The translations under genes and the position numbers were made by a program. A stretch of 64,000 nt of DNA from Kosakonia sp. SMBL-WEM22 (GTDB lineage: Bacteria > Pseudomonadota > Gammaproteobacteria > Enterobacterales > Enterobacteriaceae): positions 3,782,001 to 3,846,000 of the forward strand of contig NZ_CP051488.1 in assembly GCF_014490785.1 (NCBI RefSeq), in the 5' to 3' direction. Below are positions 33,253 through 41,263 of this stretch, piece by piece. The notes beneath the pieces are model-generated. The model had not been told where the DNA came from. It saw nothing but the letters and a program-made list of their open reading frames with translations, and did not search any database. Positions within the stretch are counted from its first letter, which is position 1. The number at the start of each line of letters is the position of its first letter.

Positions 33253-33615
33253 ATGTCAAAGTATTCATGGATAATAGCAGCAATTTGCCCTGCACTCCTC
33301 ATCGGGAGCGTGATTGTTTACTTCCTGAAAGGGTATTGTCTCTATCTGAAGATAAAAAAAGATCCGGTCTACGTTAAGGCTAAAATTGTCAACTACATCC
33401 CCGGCAGCCCTAACAACATGGGAAAGGTAGATATTGCAATAACTTATACCTTTATGGCTGACAATATAGTCTACACAAAAGGAAAAGAAAACTTAACGAT
33501 TGATACGCGAGATCTTAATAAAGACCATATCGGTAAAGAAGTACCGATCGTCTATTACCGTAAGGATCCTAACTTCTGCAAAATTGATATATATGATGAG
33601 AGCTTACGTAACTAA
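33253..33615 (+). CDS. DUF3592-like small membrane protein, array copy 2 (type B)
   Basis: 120 residues starting MSKYSWIIAAICPALLIGSV with one membrane helix to about residue 27, then the shared domain ending EVPIVYYRKDPNFCKIDIYD. It is most like copy 5: same MSKYSWIIA start, LYLKIKKDPVY, and a related 5' leader. A 242-bp gap precedes it, matching in length the 245-bp gap before copy 5. Confidence 0.75.
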   Translation: MSKYSWIIAAICPALLIGSVIVYFLKGYCLYLKIKKDPVYVKAKIVNYIPGSPNNMGKVDIAITYTFMADNIVYTKGKENLTIDTRDLNKDHIGKEVPIVYYRKDPNFCKIDIYDESLRN

Positions 33616-33677
33616 TTTTACATCTACTATGAGCATATAAATCAGCATTTACAAAATATTTTCAAAAGGAGTCTTCA

Positions 33678-34040
33678 ATGTCCAGCTATTCAGGAATTAT
33701 CGCGATGATAGGGCCTGCCGTTATATGTAGCTTCATTATTTTATTTATTGTAAAGGGCTATATTCTGCACCGGACGATCAAAAAAGATCCGGTTTACACC
33801 AAAGCTAAAATAGTTTCCTATTTCCCTAAAGCACCAAATGAAAAAGGTCGCGTCGACATTGTTATGACCTATAGCTTCTTAGCTGATAATGTAAGCTATA
33901 CTAAAAAGCAGCAGACACTAAATATTAACACTCTCGATCTCAATAAATACCACATAGGCAAAGAGGTTCCGATTGTTTATTACCGCAAAGATCCTAATTA
34001 CAGCAAAATCGATGTATATGACGAAAGCCTGCGTAATTAA
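33678..34040 (+). CDS. DUF3592-like small membrane protein, array copy 3 (type C)
   Basis: 120 residues starting MSSYSGIIAMIGPAVICSFI, with one N-terminal membrane helix and the shared domain (IKKDPVYTKAKIVSYFPKAP, EVPIVYYRKDPNYSKIDVYD). The N-terminus resembles type B and the middle resembles type A, so it may be a recombinant or intermediate form. AAAGGAG lies 9 nt before the ATG. It is 62 nt after copy 2 and 59 nt before copy 4, probably one transcript. Confidence 0.75.
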   Translation: MSSYSGIIAMIGPAVICSFIILFIVKGYILHRTIKKDPVYTKAKIVSYFPKAPNEKGRVDIVMTYSFLADNVSYTKKQQTLNINTLDLNKYHIGKEVPIVYYRKDPNYSKIDVYDESLRN

Positions 34041-34099
34041 AAAGAGAACTAAACTGCGAATGAATTAATTTACAAATTACTTAGCACTGAGGAGGATTT

Positions 34100-34462
34100 A
34101 TGTCGCACTATTCAGGATGGATAGCCTGGTCTGTTTTTTATGGAATGATCGGCTTTGTCATTTTCCTTATGTTAAAAGGATATTTATTATATATAATCAT
34201 AAAAAAAGATCCGGTTTATACAAAAGCAAAAATCGTTAGCTATGTGCCAAAAACTCCTGATGAAATGGGTGAGGTAGATATTGTTATGACCTACAGTTTT
34301 ATTGCTGATGAAAAGACGTATATCAAAGAGCAGCAGGCATTAAATATTAAAACACTCGATTTAGACAAATACTATGTAGGCAAAGAAGTCCCCATAGTCT
34401 ATTACCGTAAGAATCCTAACTACAGCAAGATTGACGTGTATGATAAGAGCCTGCGCAACTAA
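34100..34462 (+). CDS. DUF3592-like small membrane protein, array copy 4 (type A)
   Basis: 120 residues starting MSHYSGWIAWSVFYGMIGFV, close to copy 1 through the membrane helix and the domain core (VSYVPKTPDEMGEVDIVMTY). It ends IDVYDKSLRN. GAGGAGG lies about 7 nt before the ATG. It is followed by a 245-bp gap similar to that after copy 1. Confidence 0.75.
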   Translation: MSHYSGWIAWSVFYGMIGFVIFLMLKGYLLYIIIKKDPVYTKAKIVSYVPKTPDEMGEVDIVMTYSFIADEKTYIKEQQALNIKTLDLDKYYVGKEVPIVYYRKNPNYSKIDVYDKSLRN

Positions 34463-34707
34463 TTACTGGCGAATAATTAGATAACAGTTTTTCGCAGATA
34501 GTGAGCTGGCGGCTACAGAAGGAAATTCTGATTATTCGATCATCACTCAGGAGCGAGTGTCCCTCCTCACCAATCTATTTGATAGCAGCACTTTGACAAT
34601 TGATTAGTGCCGCATACTTTTCAGTTATTTATAACTTATTTTGTAGCAGATATTCATCCGCTCATATATAATTGCGCGATCAATTCTAACAAAAGCTGAT
34701 TGGGATA

Positions 34708-35070
34708 ATGTCGAAGTACTCATGGATAATCGCAATAATCGGGCCTACACTTCTCATCGGGTATTTTATTATCTATTTACTTGAAGGTTACTATCTCTAT
34801 CTGAAGATTAAAAAAGATCCTGTTTATATCAAAGCCAAAATTGATAGCTACGTTCCCGGAAGGCCTGACGATATGGGAAAAGTAGACATTACAATAACTT
34901 ACAGTTTTACAGTCGATAATAAAGTCTACACAAAAGAGAAACAGTCCTTAAATATCAACACGCTGGATCTCATTAAAGATCAAGTCGCTAAAGAAGTGCC
35001 GATCGTTTATTACCGCAAAGATCCTAATTACAGCAAAATCGATGTATATGATGAAAGCCTGCGCAATTAA
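34708..35070 (+). CDS. DUF3592-like small membrane protein, array copy 5 (type B)
   Basis: 120 residues starting MSKYSWIIAIIGPTLLIGYF, the closest relative of copy 2. The shared domain ends EVPIVYYRKDPNYSKIDVYD. A terminator follows at 35111, closing the array. Lineages A and B are each represented twice, in the order A-B-C-A-B, pointing to duplication of an A-B block. Confidence 0.75.
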   Translation: MSKYSWIIAIIGPTLLIGYFIIYLLEGYYLYLKIKKDPVYIKAKIDSYVPGRPDDMGKVDITITYSFTVDNKVYTKEKQSLNINTLDLIKDQVAKEVPIVYYRKDPNYSKIDVYDESLRN

Positions 35071-35110
35071 GCCCATACCATCTATTAGCACATAAATCAG
35101 AATCTACTCA

Positions 35111-35131
35111 GGGGCGCTTACCGCCCCTTTT
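35111..35131 (+). terminator. Terminator closing the DUF3592-like array
   Basis: Stem GGGGCG / CGCCCC with a 5-nt loop followed by TTTT, 41 nt after the stop of copy 5. Confidence 0.75.
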
Positions 35132-35201
35132 GATTAGGTTCGGGTTACCAGGCTACCGTCAATCAGGCCTTCAAAACCATTAAACAAAATACCCCCCAAC
35201 C

Positions 35202-35468
35202 CTAAACACCCCTCACCCCTTCCCTTACGCAATCAATCACCGCCCTGGCCTGTTCCAGCTGCACACGCAGTTCATGCACGGTGTCGTTATCAGGGAGCAG
35301 TACGATGCAGCCTTTCGATATCTGCACCGTGACATGCACGCCGGTTTCAAAGCCTGCTTCGCGCAGCCATTTGCCTTTCAATTGCAGGGCGGGTGTGCTG
35401 GTGTCACCGCGGTTCGGGCGGTAGCCAACAATACAGTGGCGCTGGGTTTTGGTGAGGATTTTCGTCAT
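35202..35468 (-). CDS. SymE-like toxin (type I toxin-antitoxin family)
   Basis: An 88-residue protein with the SymE/AbrB-like core: ALQLKGKWLREAGFETGVHV followed by VQISKGCIVLLPD. SymE of E. coli is a nucleoid-acting or RNA-targeting toxin held back by the antisense RNA SymR. The start is ATG 35468 with GGAGAA 6 nt upstream; the frame stays open further upstream but with no coding character. I see no LexA box or antisense promoter that I can defend. It is a single gene between the membrane-protein array and unrelated genes. Confidence 0.75.
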   Translation of the reverse strand: MTKILTKTQRHCIVGYRPNRGDTSTPALQLKGKWLREAGFETGVHVTVQISKGCIVLLPDNDTVHELRVQLEQARAVIDCVREGVRGV

Positions 35469-35803
35469 AAGATATTCTCCAATGGCAGTCATGATCTCCG
35501 CCACCAGAGAGGTCAAACTCATGGGAGGCGGGCTGAACGGTGTTGACCTTACCGGCCCATCGGATACCGGCGCGTCTCGCGACGCCCCCGTCCGGCCCAC
35601 CATTGAGAGGTAACCGAACGCACAACAGAACAGCTCCGTTGCCGATGAGGTTTTCAGGAGGTCAATCCCGACGCCTGCTGAGGCAGGCGCGCCCAAACAA
35701 TAAAAAGAAAACCCTACAATCGGCAAGGGAAAACCGCTCTATAGTAGCGCGTTGATTCGAAACTGGAACCCTTCTCGCAAAACTTCAGGGAACCCGCCTG
35801 GCG
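35469..35803. other. Intergenic region upstream of the SymE-like gene
   Basis: 335 bp with several overlapping open frames on both strands but no recognisable product. If a SymR-like antisense RNA exists, it would start on the plus strand near 35460-35560; I cannot confirm one. Confidence 0.4.
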
Positions 35804-35986
35804 TTACACTTCGTTCTCTTCGCTCCCCAGCAGCCGCTTAATATGCTCCAGCTTCGCCGTCATCCTGCGGATCTCCAACAGATGCAGCGCCTCATAGGCC
35901 TCAATCCCCACCAGCTGGCTCTCTCCCAGCTTATCGAGGTCCGCTTTCAGTAACGTGATTTCGTCATCGGTCATCGGTGGTCTCAT
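35804..35986 (-). CDS. Small acidic coiled-coil protein, unknown
   Basis: A 60-residue protein, MRPPMTDDEITLLKADLDKL then mostly heptad-like Leu/Glu/Lys sequence ending GSEENEV. AGGAGG stands 4 nt before the ATG, a strong ribosome site. It lies 18 nt after the stop of the hydrolase gene on the same strand, so they probably share a transcript. I do not recognise the family. Confidence 0.65.
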   Translation of the reverse strand: MRPPMTDDEITLLKADLDKLGESQLVGIEAYEALHLLEIRRMTAKLEHIKRLLGSEENEV

Positions 35987-36004
35987 CGTTCCTCCTGATT
36001 TTCA

Positions 36005-37162
36005 CTAACGTTGCACGGTCTGTTCAGGTACAACCTCATTATTAATAGTGTAGAGGTGGCATCCCGCCTTGCCAGCTTCCTGCTGCTTTGCGCAGTAGCC
36101 GAGCGCGCTCTCCGCCGCCTCATCGCGCGTCCTCGCCCAGTAAGAAACACCCCAGTCTCCCTGCGCGTCGATGGCGAACGCCTTTTCATAACGTTGCGAT
36201 GCAGCATATTCCTGAAACGCCTTGCGCCCTTCGTCATTCAGTACCGACGGCACAGGAAGTTGCGTCTGCGGCAGTTCTGCAATGGGTTGATAAGGCAGCG
36301 CCTGCTGCTGTAAGAAGTTTGCGACCGGCTTCCACCAGAACGTCTCGGGAGCCGAGTCCATAAAGGTATGGCCATTCTCTCCAAATGCCGGCATCGCGAC
36401 GAACGTCGCAGGCGCACCGTCTTTCTGGTAAGCGCTGAACATCACTTTCGCCGCCGCCGGGGGAAAGGCGCGGTCGTTGGCGGCATAGAGCCACAGCGAC
36501 GGAATCGTGGTTCTCTTACCGTAATCAGTAAGCGCCTTCAGCAAACCGGGCTGGTCGCAGAAAGATTTGCCATCCAGCGCACCGCGCCCGCCGTCAAAGT
36601 TAATTATTGCCTGCACGCCGGGCGGGTTGGCCGCGCTGGTCGCCAGCATGGCGAAACCGCCGGAGGACATCCCCACCAGCACCGCCTGCTTTGGCGACGC
36701 CCACGGCTGCTGACGAATCGCCTTCAGCGCCGCCAGCAAAGTGTCGCGGTCACGCTCACCCGCCAGTTGATGATGCGGCTGCGCGCACGAGCCGCCCGCA
36801 TACTCCGCCGCCCCGCTCGACTGCCCATACCCCTGGCGCAGCACAACCACCGCCGCATAGCCGTGGCGGGCGAAAGCAATTGCCGTCGAGGCATAGCGAT
36901 TGGGGTTCATCACAAAGCGGTCAAAGCTGGCAGTGTCCGCCGTGCCGTTGGTAATCAGCGCAACTGGCGCAGGGGCATTGTTCGCCGGACGGGTAACAAA
37001 CGCCTCCAGCAGCGCAGGCTGACCATTCTCAAGCGTCACCGGCAGCATTAGCGGCGTGCGGATCAGGCCCGCAATCTGCTGGTTTTCCGGCGCAGGGGAA
37101 TTATCCGCCCAGGCGGGCAAAGATCCGTACAACAACATGGCTAACGCGATCGCTGCACGCAT
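36005..37162 (-). CDS. Secreted alpha/beta hydrolase (dienelactone hydrolase-like)
   Basis: A 385-residue protein with a signal peptide (about 1-19, MRAAIALAMLLYGSLPAWA). The alpha/beta hydrolase fold is indicated by the nucleophile elbow GMSSGG at 164-169 (S166 in G-x-S-x-G), acid D230 in AANDRAFPP and H265 in GENGHTF. The C-terminal 90 residues (about 300-385) form an extra domain with ALGYCAKQQEAGKAGCHLYT, resembling the DUF4189-like or Cys-pair tails of periplasmic proteins. The substrate is unknown. It faces away from flhD across a 575-bp gap. Confidence 0.8.
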   Translation of the reverse strand: MRAAIALAMLLYGSLPAWADNSPAPENQQIAGLIRTPLMLPVTLENGQPALLEAFVTRPANNAPAPVALITNGTADTASFDRFVMNPNRYASTAIAFARHGYAAVVVLRQGYGQSSGAAEYAGGSCAQPHHQLAGERDRDTLLAALKAIRQQPWASPKQAVLVGMSSGGFAMLATSAANPPGVQAIINFDGGRGALDGKSFCDQPGLLKALTDYGKRTTIPSLWLYAANDRAFPPAAAKVMFSAYQKDGAPATFVAMPAFGENGHTFMDSAPETFWWKPVANFLQQQALPYQPIAELPQTQLPVPSVLNDEGRKAFQEYAASQRYEKAFAIDAQGDWGVSYWARTRDEAAESALGYCAKQQEAGKAGCHLYTINNEVVPEQTVQR

Positions 37163-37737
37163 TCCTGACGCTCCTGGTTAACAAATTACCGCCGGGTGAG
37201 AGAGTATCCTCGCTTTACCGGGAAAAACATTGTCTGCTCCGGTAAAAACCCCACATAAGGTGTTTATTTAATGCGTTACCACATGACTTATTGCCCCATC
37301 AAATACACAGGCGCAGGTACATAATATATTTTCTGTAGATCAGATAATTCAATAAGATAACAACTTTCTGAAAAGGAGAATCTTTTTCATTTCAACGGCT
37401 TCGATTATGTAATTAAAGTAAATACACAGGCAATATTAATGCAACATATTGAAAATAAAGCGATCAACCAGAAACAATAAAAGCGGAACGGCAATGATCC
37501 GCTTTTTTCCGCATTTAGGCGATTGTTTGAATTAAGTCAAATGTGTAATCTTATTCCCGTCTTAAGGAACAACTTAAAGACAAACTAATGCAGGAATAAA
37601 AACCATCGCCTGCACTGTAACAGCATCAATTTTCTTTTATCAGTTAGCTTATTTTTATCGAAATACAGTGGTTGCTCGCATATTTATTTTCAAATAATAG
37701 TAATACCGCATCCGGTGTGGTGTTACGGGAGCAACTT
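37163..37737. promoter_or_regulatory. Long regulatory region upstream of flhDC
   Basis: A 575-bp AT-rich gap between the divergent hydrolase gene and flhD. flhDC in enterobacteria has a long leader controlled by many regulators, so the size is as expected. A strong hairpin terminator lies inside it at 37479-37506. I could not identify a CRP site or defined -10/-35 boxes with confidence. Confidence 0.55.
37479..37506 (+). terminator. Rho-independent terminator within the flhDC upstream region
   Basis: Perfect 9-bp stem AAAAGCGGA / TCCGCTTTT with a 10-nt loop and a T6 run, on the plus strand. No plus-strand gene ends before it. It either ends a small RNA encoded upstream or attenuates a long flhDC leader transcript. 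Confidence 0.75.
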
Positions 37738-38085
37738 ATGAACGAATACAATTTTGAAGAACAGATGCAGTCTATTCAGGATCTGAACCTCTCCTATTTA
37801 TTACTGGCTCAGCGTTTGATCCGTGAAGATAAGATTGCCGCCGGTTTCCGCCTTGGCCTGAACGATGCCACGCTGGAGACGCTAAGCCACTTATCGCTGC
37901 CGCAACTGATTAAACTCGCCTCTACCGGGCAGCTGATCAGCCGCCTGCGTATCGATGATGATGTAGTGATTAACTGCCTGACAAAAGATTCCCGGATCGA
38001 TGCGCTGCAACGTCTGCATACCGGGATTATTCTGTCGAGCAATCTGCTTAACACGGTTGATAATAACGGCGACGAGGCAGCGTAA
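37738..38085 (+). CDS. flhD: Flagellar master regulator subunit FlhD
   Basis: A 115-residue partner of FlhC in the heterohexameric activator of class II flagellar genes. It matches E. coli FlhD through DLNLSYLLLAQRLIREDK, LSLPQLIKLAS and DSRIDALQRLHTGIILSSNL. I chose ATG 37738 (MNEYNFEEQM), 5 nt after GGGAGC; the frame is open upstream to 37672, but those codons are not FlhD-like. The sequence is clearly diverged from E. coli, suggesting a separate flagellar lineage. The stop overlaps the flhC start (TAATG). Confidence 0.92.
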   Translation: MNEYNFEEQMQSIQDLNLSYLLLAQRLIREDKIAAGFRLGLNDATLETLSHLSLPQLIKLASTGQLISRLRIDDDVVINCLTKDSRIDALQRLHTGIILSSNLLNTVDNNGDEAA

Positions 38086-38657
38086 TGAGCGAGATAATGC
38101 TGGAAGAAAAAAGCATCATGTCTGAAATTAAAGACGCGCAAATCGCGATGGAGTTAATTCAGTTTGGTGCGAGGATGCAGGTTCTCGAGAGTGAAACCAA
38201 TTTAAGCCGCCGTCGTCTGTTAAAACTTTATAAAGAGTTGAAAGGCGATTCGCCGCCGAAAGGGATGCTACCATTCTCCGCTGACTGGTATATGTCGTGG
38301 GAGCAGAATATTCACTCGTCAATCTTCTACAATATTTACTGCTATTTGCAGAGAGCGGAAAAAGGTCGCTCTGTAGAGCTGATGATTAAAGCCTACCGTA
38401 TCTATCTGGAACACGGTCTGGCACAGGCGGATGAGGAGCCGGTGCTGGGGCTGACCCGCGCATGGACGCTGCTGCGTTTTATGGAGGGTGGCATGCTGAA
38501 ACAGACCCAGTGCGACTGCTGCGGTGGCAATTTTGTCAGCACGCCAGAGCATATGTTTAACGGTTTTACCTGTAGTCTCTGTGTACCGCCTTCACGGGCG
38601 ATGAAAAAAAGCCCGCAGCTCGATTTCGCTGCCGGCACCATGACAACCCTGCAATAA
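38085..38657 (+). CDS. flhC: Flagellar master regulator subunit FlhC
   Basis: DNA-binding subunit of the FlhD4C2 activator. It contains MELIQFGARMQVLESETNLS, KGMLPFSADWYMSWEQNIHS and a zinc site with C143, C145, C146, C163 and C166 (CDCCGGNF ... FTCSLC). 190 residues from the ATG overlapping the flhD stop; an ATG at 38097 (MLEEKSIM) aligns better with the E. coli start and would give 186. It is translationally coupled to flhD. Confidence 0.93.
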   Translation: MSEIMLEEKSIMSEIKDAQIAMELIQFGARMQVLESETNLSRRRLLKLYKELKGDSPPKGMLPFSADWYMSWEQNIHSSIFYNIYCYLQRAEKGRSVELMIKAYRIYLEHGLAQADEEPVLGLTRAWTLLRFMEGGMLKQTQCDCCGGNFVSTPEHMFNGFTCSLCVPPSRAMKKSPQLDFAAGTMTTLQ

Positions 38658-38701
38658 GCCGCGCGCCTGGCAACAGGCGCCGCAGCGGCGGGTTATCAAT
38701 G

Positions 38702-38743
38702 AAAGCCCCGACGAGTCAGCCAACGTGCGACTCCCGGGGCTTT
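38702..38743. terminator. Bidirectional terminator between flhC and the LuxR-type gene
   Basis: Outer stem AAAGCCCC / GGGGCTTT with an inner GAGTC / GACTC stem and an 11-nt loop. It sits between two convergent genes, 45 nt after flhC and 22 nt after the other gene's stop; the tails are TCCTGTTT on plus and CATTGAT on minus. Confidence 0.75.
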
Positions 38744-38764
38744 CCTGTTTCTACACCCGGGAAT

Positions 38765-39364
38765 TTACGTCAGGCGACCAGTAAAGACGCCGCGATAGTA
38801 GCTCGGCCCAATATTGAGACGCGTTAAGATATCGCGCCGGTGAACATAGGCAGTTTTCAGGCTGATGCCGAGCGTGGAGGAGACCTCCTGTGCGCTGGAG
38901 CCGGATGCCAGCAGGCATAACACTTCGCGCTGGCGGTGCGTCAGCAGCGGCAACACTGTGAGATCCTGCTGCTTCGCGCGCTTTTTCGACATCAGGCCGG
39001 TAATCGACTCAAATACCGTGCGGATCGGCGCGTTAAGGCTCAGCCGCAGCATATCCGGCAACAGCGCGGGCAGCACGGGATCGAAATCCTCACACAGCAG
39101 CAGGCAGGGCAACTCCTCTTTTAGCTCGCGCAAATAGTGGGTGGTCTGCATCAACGACATCAGGTTGGTGGCCTGGGTTGCCACCGCCACCAGAATGCGC
39201 AGCTTACTCCCCGCCGCCCGGCTCGCCTCCTCAAGGCTGTTGATATAGCTGACGCGTAAGTTGGGGCGATAGAGCTTTATCAGCGTGATCAATCCCATCG
39301 CGGAAAAGTGATCTTCACTGTAAATCAAAACATTAGCGGTACTGACGGAGGATTTCAGGCTCAT
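38765..39364 (-). CDS. LuxR/RcsB-type transcription regulator of the flagellar cluster
   Basis: A 199-residue regulator. The C-terminal LuxR HTH is at about 139-197: LTHRQREVLCLLASGSSAQE then GISLKTAYVHRRDIL. The N-terminal domain resembles a response-regulator receiver but lacks an obvious phospho-acceptor Asp at the usual strand end, as in RcsA-like proteins. The start is ATG 39364, 5 nt after AAGGGG; an open frame extends 24 codons further. It directly follows fliR on the same strand, a place occupied by rcsA in E. coli. Probable regulator of motility or capsule; the target is unknown. Confidence 0.8.
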   Translation of the reverse strand: MSLKSSVSTANVLIYSEDHFSAMGLITLIKLYRPNLRVSYINSLEEASRAAGSKLRILVAVATQATNLMSLMQTTHYLRELKEELPCLLLCEDFDPVLPALLPDMLRLSLNAPIRTVFESITGLMSKKRAKQQDLTVLPLLTHRQREVLCLLASGSSAQEVSSTLGISLKTAYVHRRDILTRLNIGPSYYRGVFTGRLT

Positions 39365-39438
39365 AACCCCTTCCCTGGCAAACGTCACCTCCGGTGACGA
39401 AACGTGAAAAAAGCGTGGAAAAAAAACTCCCTTCATAG

Positions 39439-40218
39439 CTATCTGAACCCCGTAAGGATCACGAACAGGCGATCAAAAATGCCGCCCATCATATTTTCGA
39501 AGAAGGGAGCCAGCGTGAACATCACCAGCGACATGGCAACCATGCCGACGGTCAACGAAATCGGAAAACCAATGACGAAAATGGAGAGCTGCGGCGACAG
39601 GCGGTTGAGCAGTCCCATGGTCAGGTTGAGGCACAGCAGCAGAGTGATAACCGGCAAGCCGAGCATCATGCCGTAACGGAAGATCATCTCCCCGGCGCTG
39701 ACCATCGCCATAAAGCCGTTTGCACCCAACGGTGCGGCGTTGATCGGAAACGCGGTGAAACTGCTGGCCAGCACTTCCAGCATATAGAGATGGCCATCAA
39801 AAGTGAGAAATAGCAGCGTGACAAAGAGGTTTAACAGGCGCGCGACCACCGGCATACTCGGGCCGCCGGCAGGATCGTAAACCATGGCAAAGGAGAGCCC
39901 CATCTGCATACCGATAATCTCGCCCGCGTGGCGCACGGCGACAAAAATCAGCTGCACGGAAAGGCCAATGGCGATGCCGATAATCAGCTGCTGGCAGCAG
40001 GCCCAGAAGCCATCCAGCGAGGCGATGGCAATGTTGCTGGCGGGCAGCTGCGGCGCAATAAGAAAAGCGGTTAACAGCCCCAGCGCTACTTTGAAGCGGG
40101 CGCTGAGCGGCTTCTCGCTGAAAATCGGCGCGGCGCCGAACAGCGCCAGCATGCGCAGGCAGGGCCAGAAGTACTGGTTTACGTTGTCATAGAGGTGAAC
40201 CAGCGAGAGCGTAAACAT
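39439..40218 (-). CDS. fliR: Flagellar export apparatus protein FliR
   Basis: A 259-residue inner-membrane component of the flagellar type III export gate, with several long hydrophobic helices (for example PLSARFKVALGLLTAFLIAP and RLLNLFVTLLFLTFDGHLYM). Length and N-terminus (YFWPCLRMLALFGAAPIFSE) match E. coli FliR. It begins 2 nt after the fliQ stop and is last in the fliLMNOPQR run. Confidence 0.95.
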   Translation of the reverse strand: MFTLSLVHLYDNVNQYFWPCLRMLALFGAAPIFSEKPLSARFKVALGLLTAFLIAPQLPASNIAIASLDGFWACCQQLIIGIAIGLSVQLIFVAVRHAGEIIGMQMGLSFAMVYDPAGGPSMPVVARLLNLFVTLLFLTFDGHLYMLEVLASSFTAFPINAAPLGANGFMAMVSAGEMIFRYGMMLGLPVITLLLCLNLTMGLLNRLSPQLSIFVIGFPISLTVGMVAMSLVMFTLAPFFENMMGGIFDRLFVILTGFR

Positions 40219-40220
40219 AG

Positions 40221-40490
40221 TTAGCGAATAAGGTACGGCAAGGTGGTAAAAAGCCCGCGCATGTAGTCAACCAGCGTGGTTAACATCCACGGGCCGCAGG
40301 CGATAAGTACCACCACCAGCGTCAGGATCTTGGGAATAAACGACAGGGTCATTTCGTTGATCTGCGTCGAAGCCTGCAGAATGCTGACCAGCAGGCCAGC
40401 GGCCAGGGCGGCTAGCAGCAGCGGGGTGGCGATCATCAGCCCCACTTTGGTGGCCTGGAACCCCAGCGACATTACACTTTCAGGTGTCAT
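40221..40490 (-). CDS. fliQ: Flagellar export apparatus protein FliQ
   Basis: 89 residues, the same length as E. coli FliQ, with two transmembrane helices (about 13-40 and 52-78). It begins MTPESVMSLGFQATKVGLMI and includes LQASTQINEMTLSFIPKI, highly conserved in the FliQ/SctS family. It forms the export gate with FliP and FliR, which flank it. Confidence 0.96.
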   Translation of the reverse strand: MTPESVMSLGFQATKVGLMIATPLLLAALAAGLLVSILQASTQINEMTLSFIPKILTLVVVLIACGPWMLTTLVDYMRGLFTTLPYLIR

Positions 40491-40503
40491 TTTTACTCTC
40501 TTG

Positions 40504-41262
40504 CTAAAAGAAGCTCTGCGCGAGGGAACCGATAATCAGCTGCCAGCCATCCACCAGTACAAACAACATCAGCTTGAAGGGCAGCGAAATCGTCGCTGGC
40601 GGTACCATCATCATCCCCAGCGCCATCAGAATGCTGGCGACCACCAGGTCAATAATGAGAAACGGAATAAACAGCGTGAAGCCAATCTGGAAGCCGGTTT
40701 TCAGCTCGCTGGTAACAAACGCAGGCACCAGGATGCTCATCGGCACCGCGTCGGCATTAGCGAAGTCGCCCGCGTTGGCGATACGGGAGAAGAGCGCCAG
40801 ATCCCCTTCACGCGTCTGCTTCAGCATGAAGGCACGCAGCGGCTGGGAGCCCTTCTCAATGGCAACCTCCATAGAGATCTTGTCCTGAGAGAGCGGCACC
40901 CAGGCTTCGTCATAGACCCGGTTCAGCACCGGCGACATCACGAAGAAGGTCAAAAAGAGCGCCAGCCCCAGCAGCACCTGGTTGGGCGGCGTGCTTGCCG
41001 TGCCGAGCGCGCTGCGCAGCAGCCCCAGCACAATCACGATGCGGGTAAAGCCGGTCATCATCAGCAGGATGGCGGGCAAAAAGGTGAGCGATGTCAGCAG
41101 TACCAGGGTCTGGACCGGCAGCGACCAGCTCTCGCCGTTTGCCGAGTGGGAGAGCAGAATGTCATTGTTGGCCGCCAGCGCCATCTGGGCCGGGAATAGC
41201 CATCCGGCGAGCGCCAGGCCAACGCCGCACAGAGGCATCAGCAGGCGAGCGTTACGTTTCAT
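40504..41262 (-). CDS. fliP: Flagellar export apparatus protein FliP
   Basis: 252 residues with a cleavable signal peptide (about 1-28, MKRNARLLMPLCGVGLALAG...) and the FliP core: SLTFLPAILLMMTGFTRIVI, PPNQVLLGLALFLTFFVMSP and ALGMMMVPPATISLPFKL. I chose ATG 41262, one base after the fliO stop; the frame is open 10 codons upstream inside fliO. Core subunit of the export gate. Confidence 0.95.
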   Translation of the reverse strand: MKRNARLLMPLCGVGLALAGWLFPAQMALAANNDILLSHSANGESWSLPVQTLVLLTSLTFLPAILLMMTGFTRIVIVLGLLRSALGTASTPPNQVLLGLALFLTFFVMSPVLNRVYDEAWVPLSQDKISMEVAIEKGSQPLRAFMLKQTREGDLALFSRIANAGDFANADAVPMSILVPAFVTSELKTGFQIGFTLFIPFLIIDLVVASILMALGMMMVPPATISLPFKLMLFVLVDGWQLIIGSLAQSFF

Positions 41263-41263
41263 C

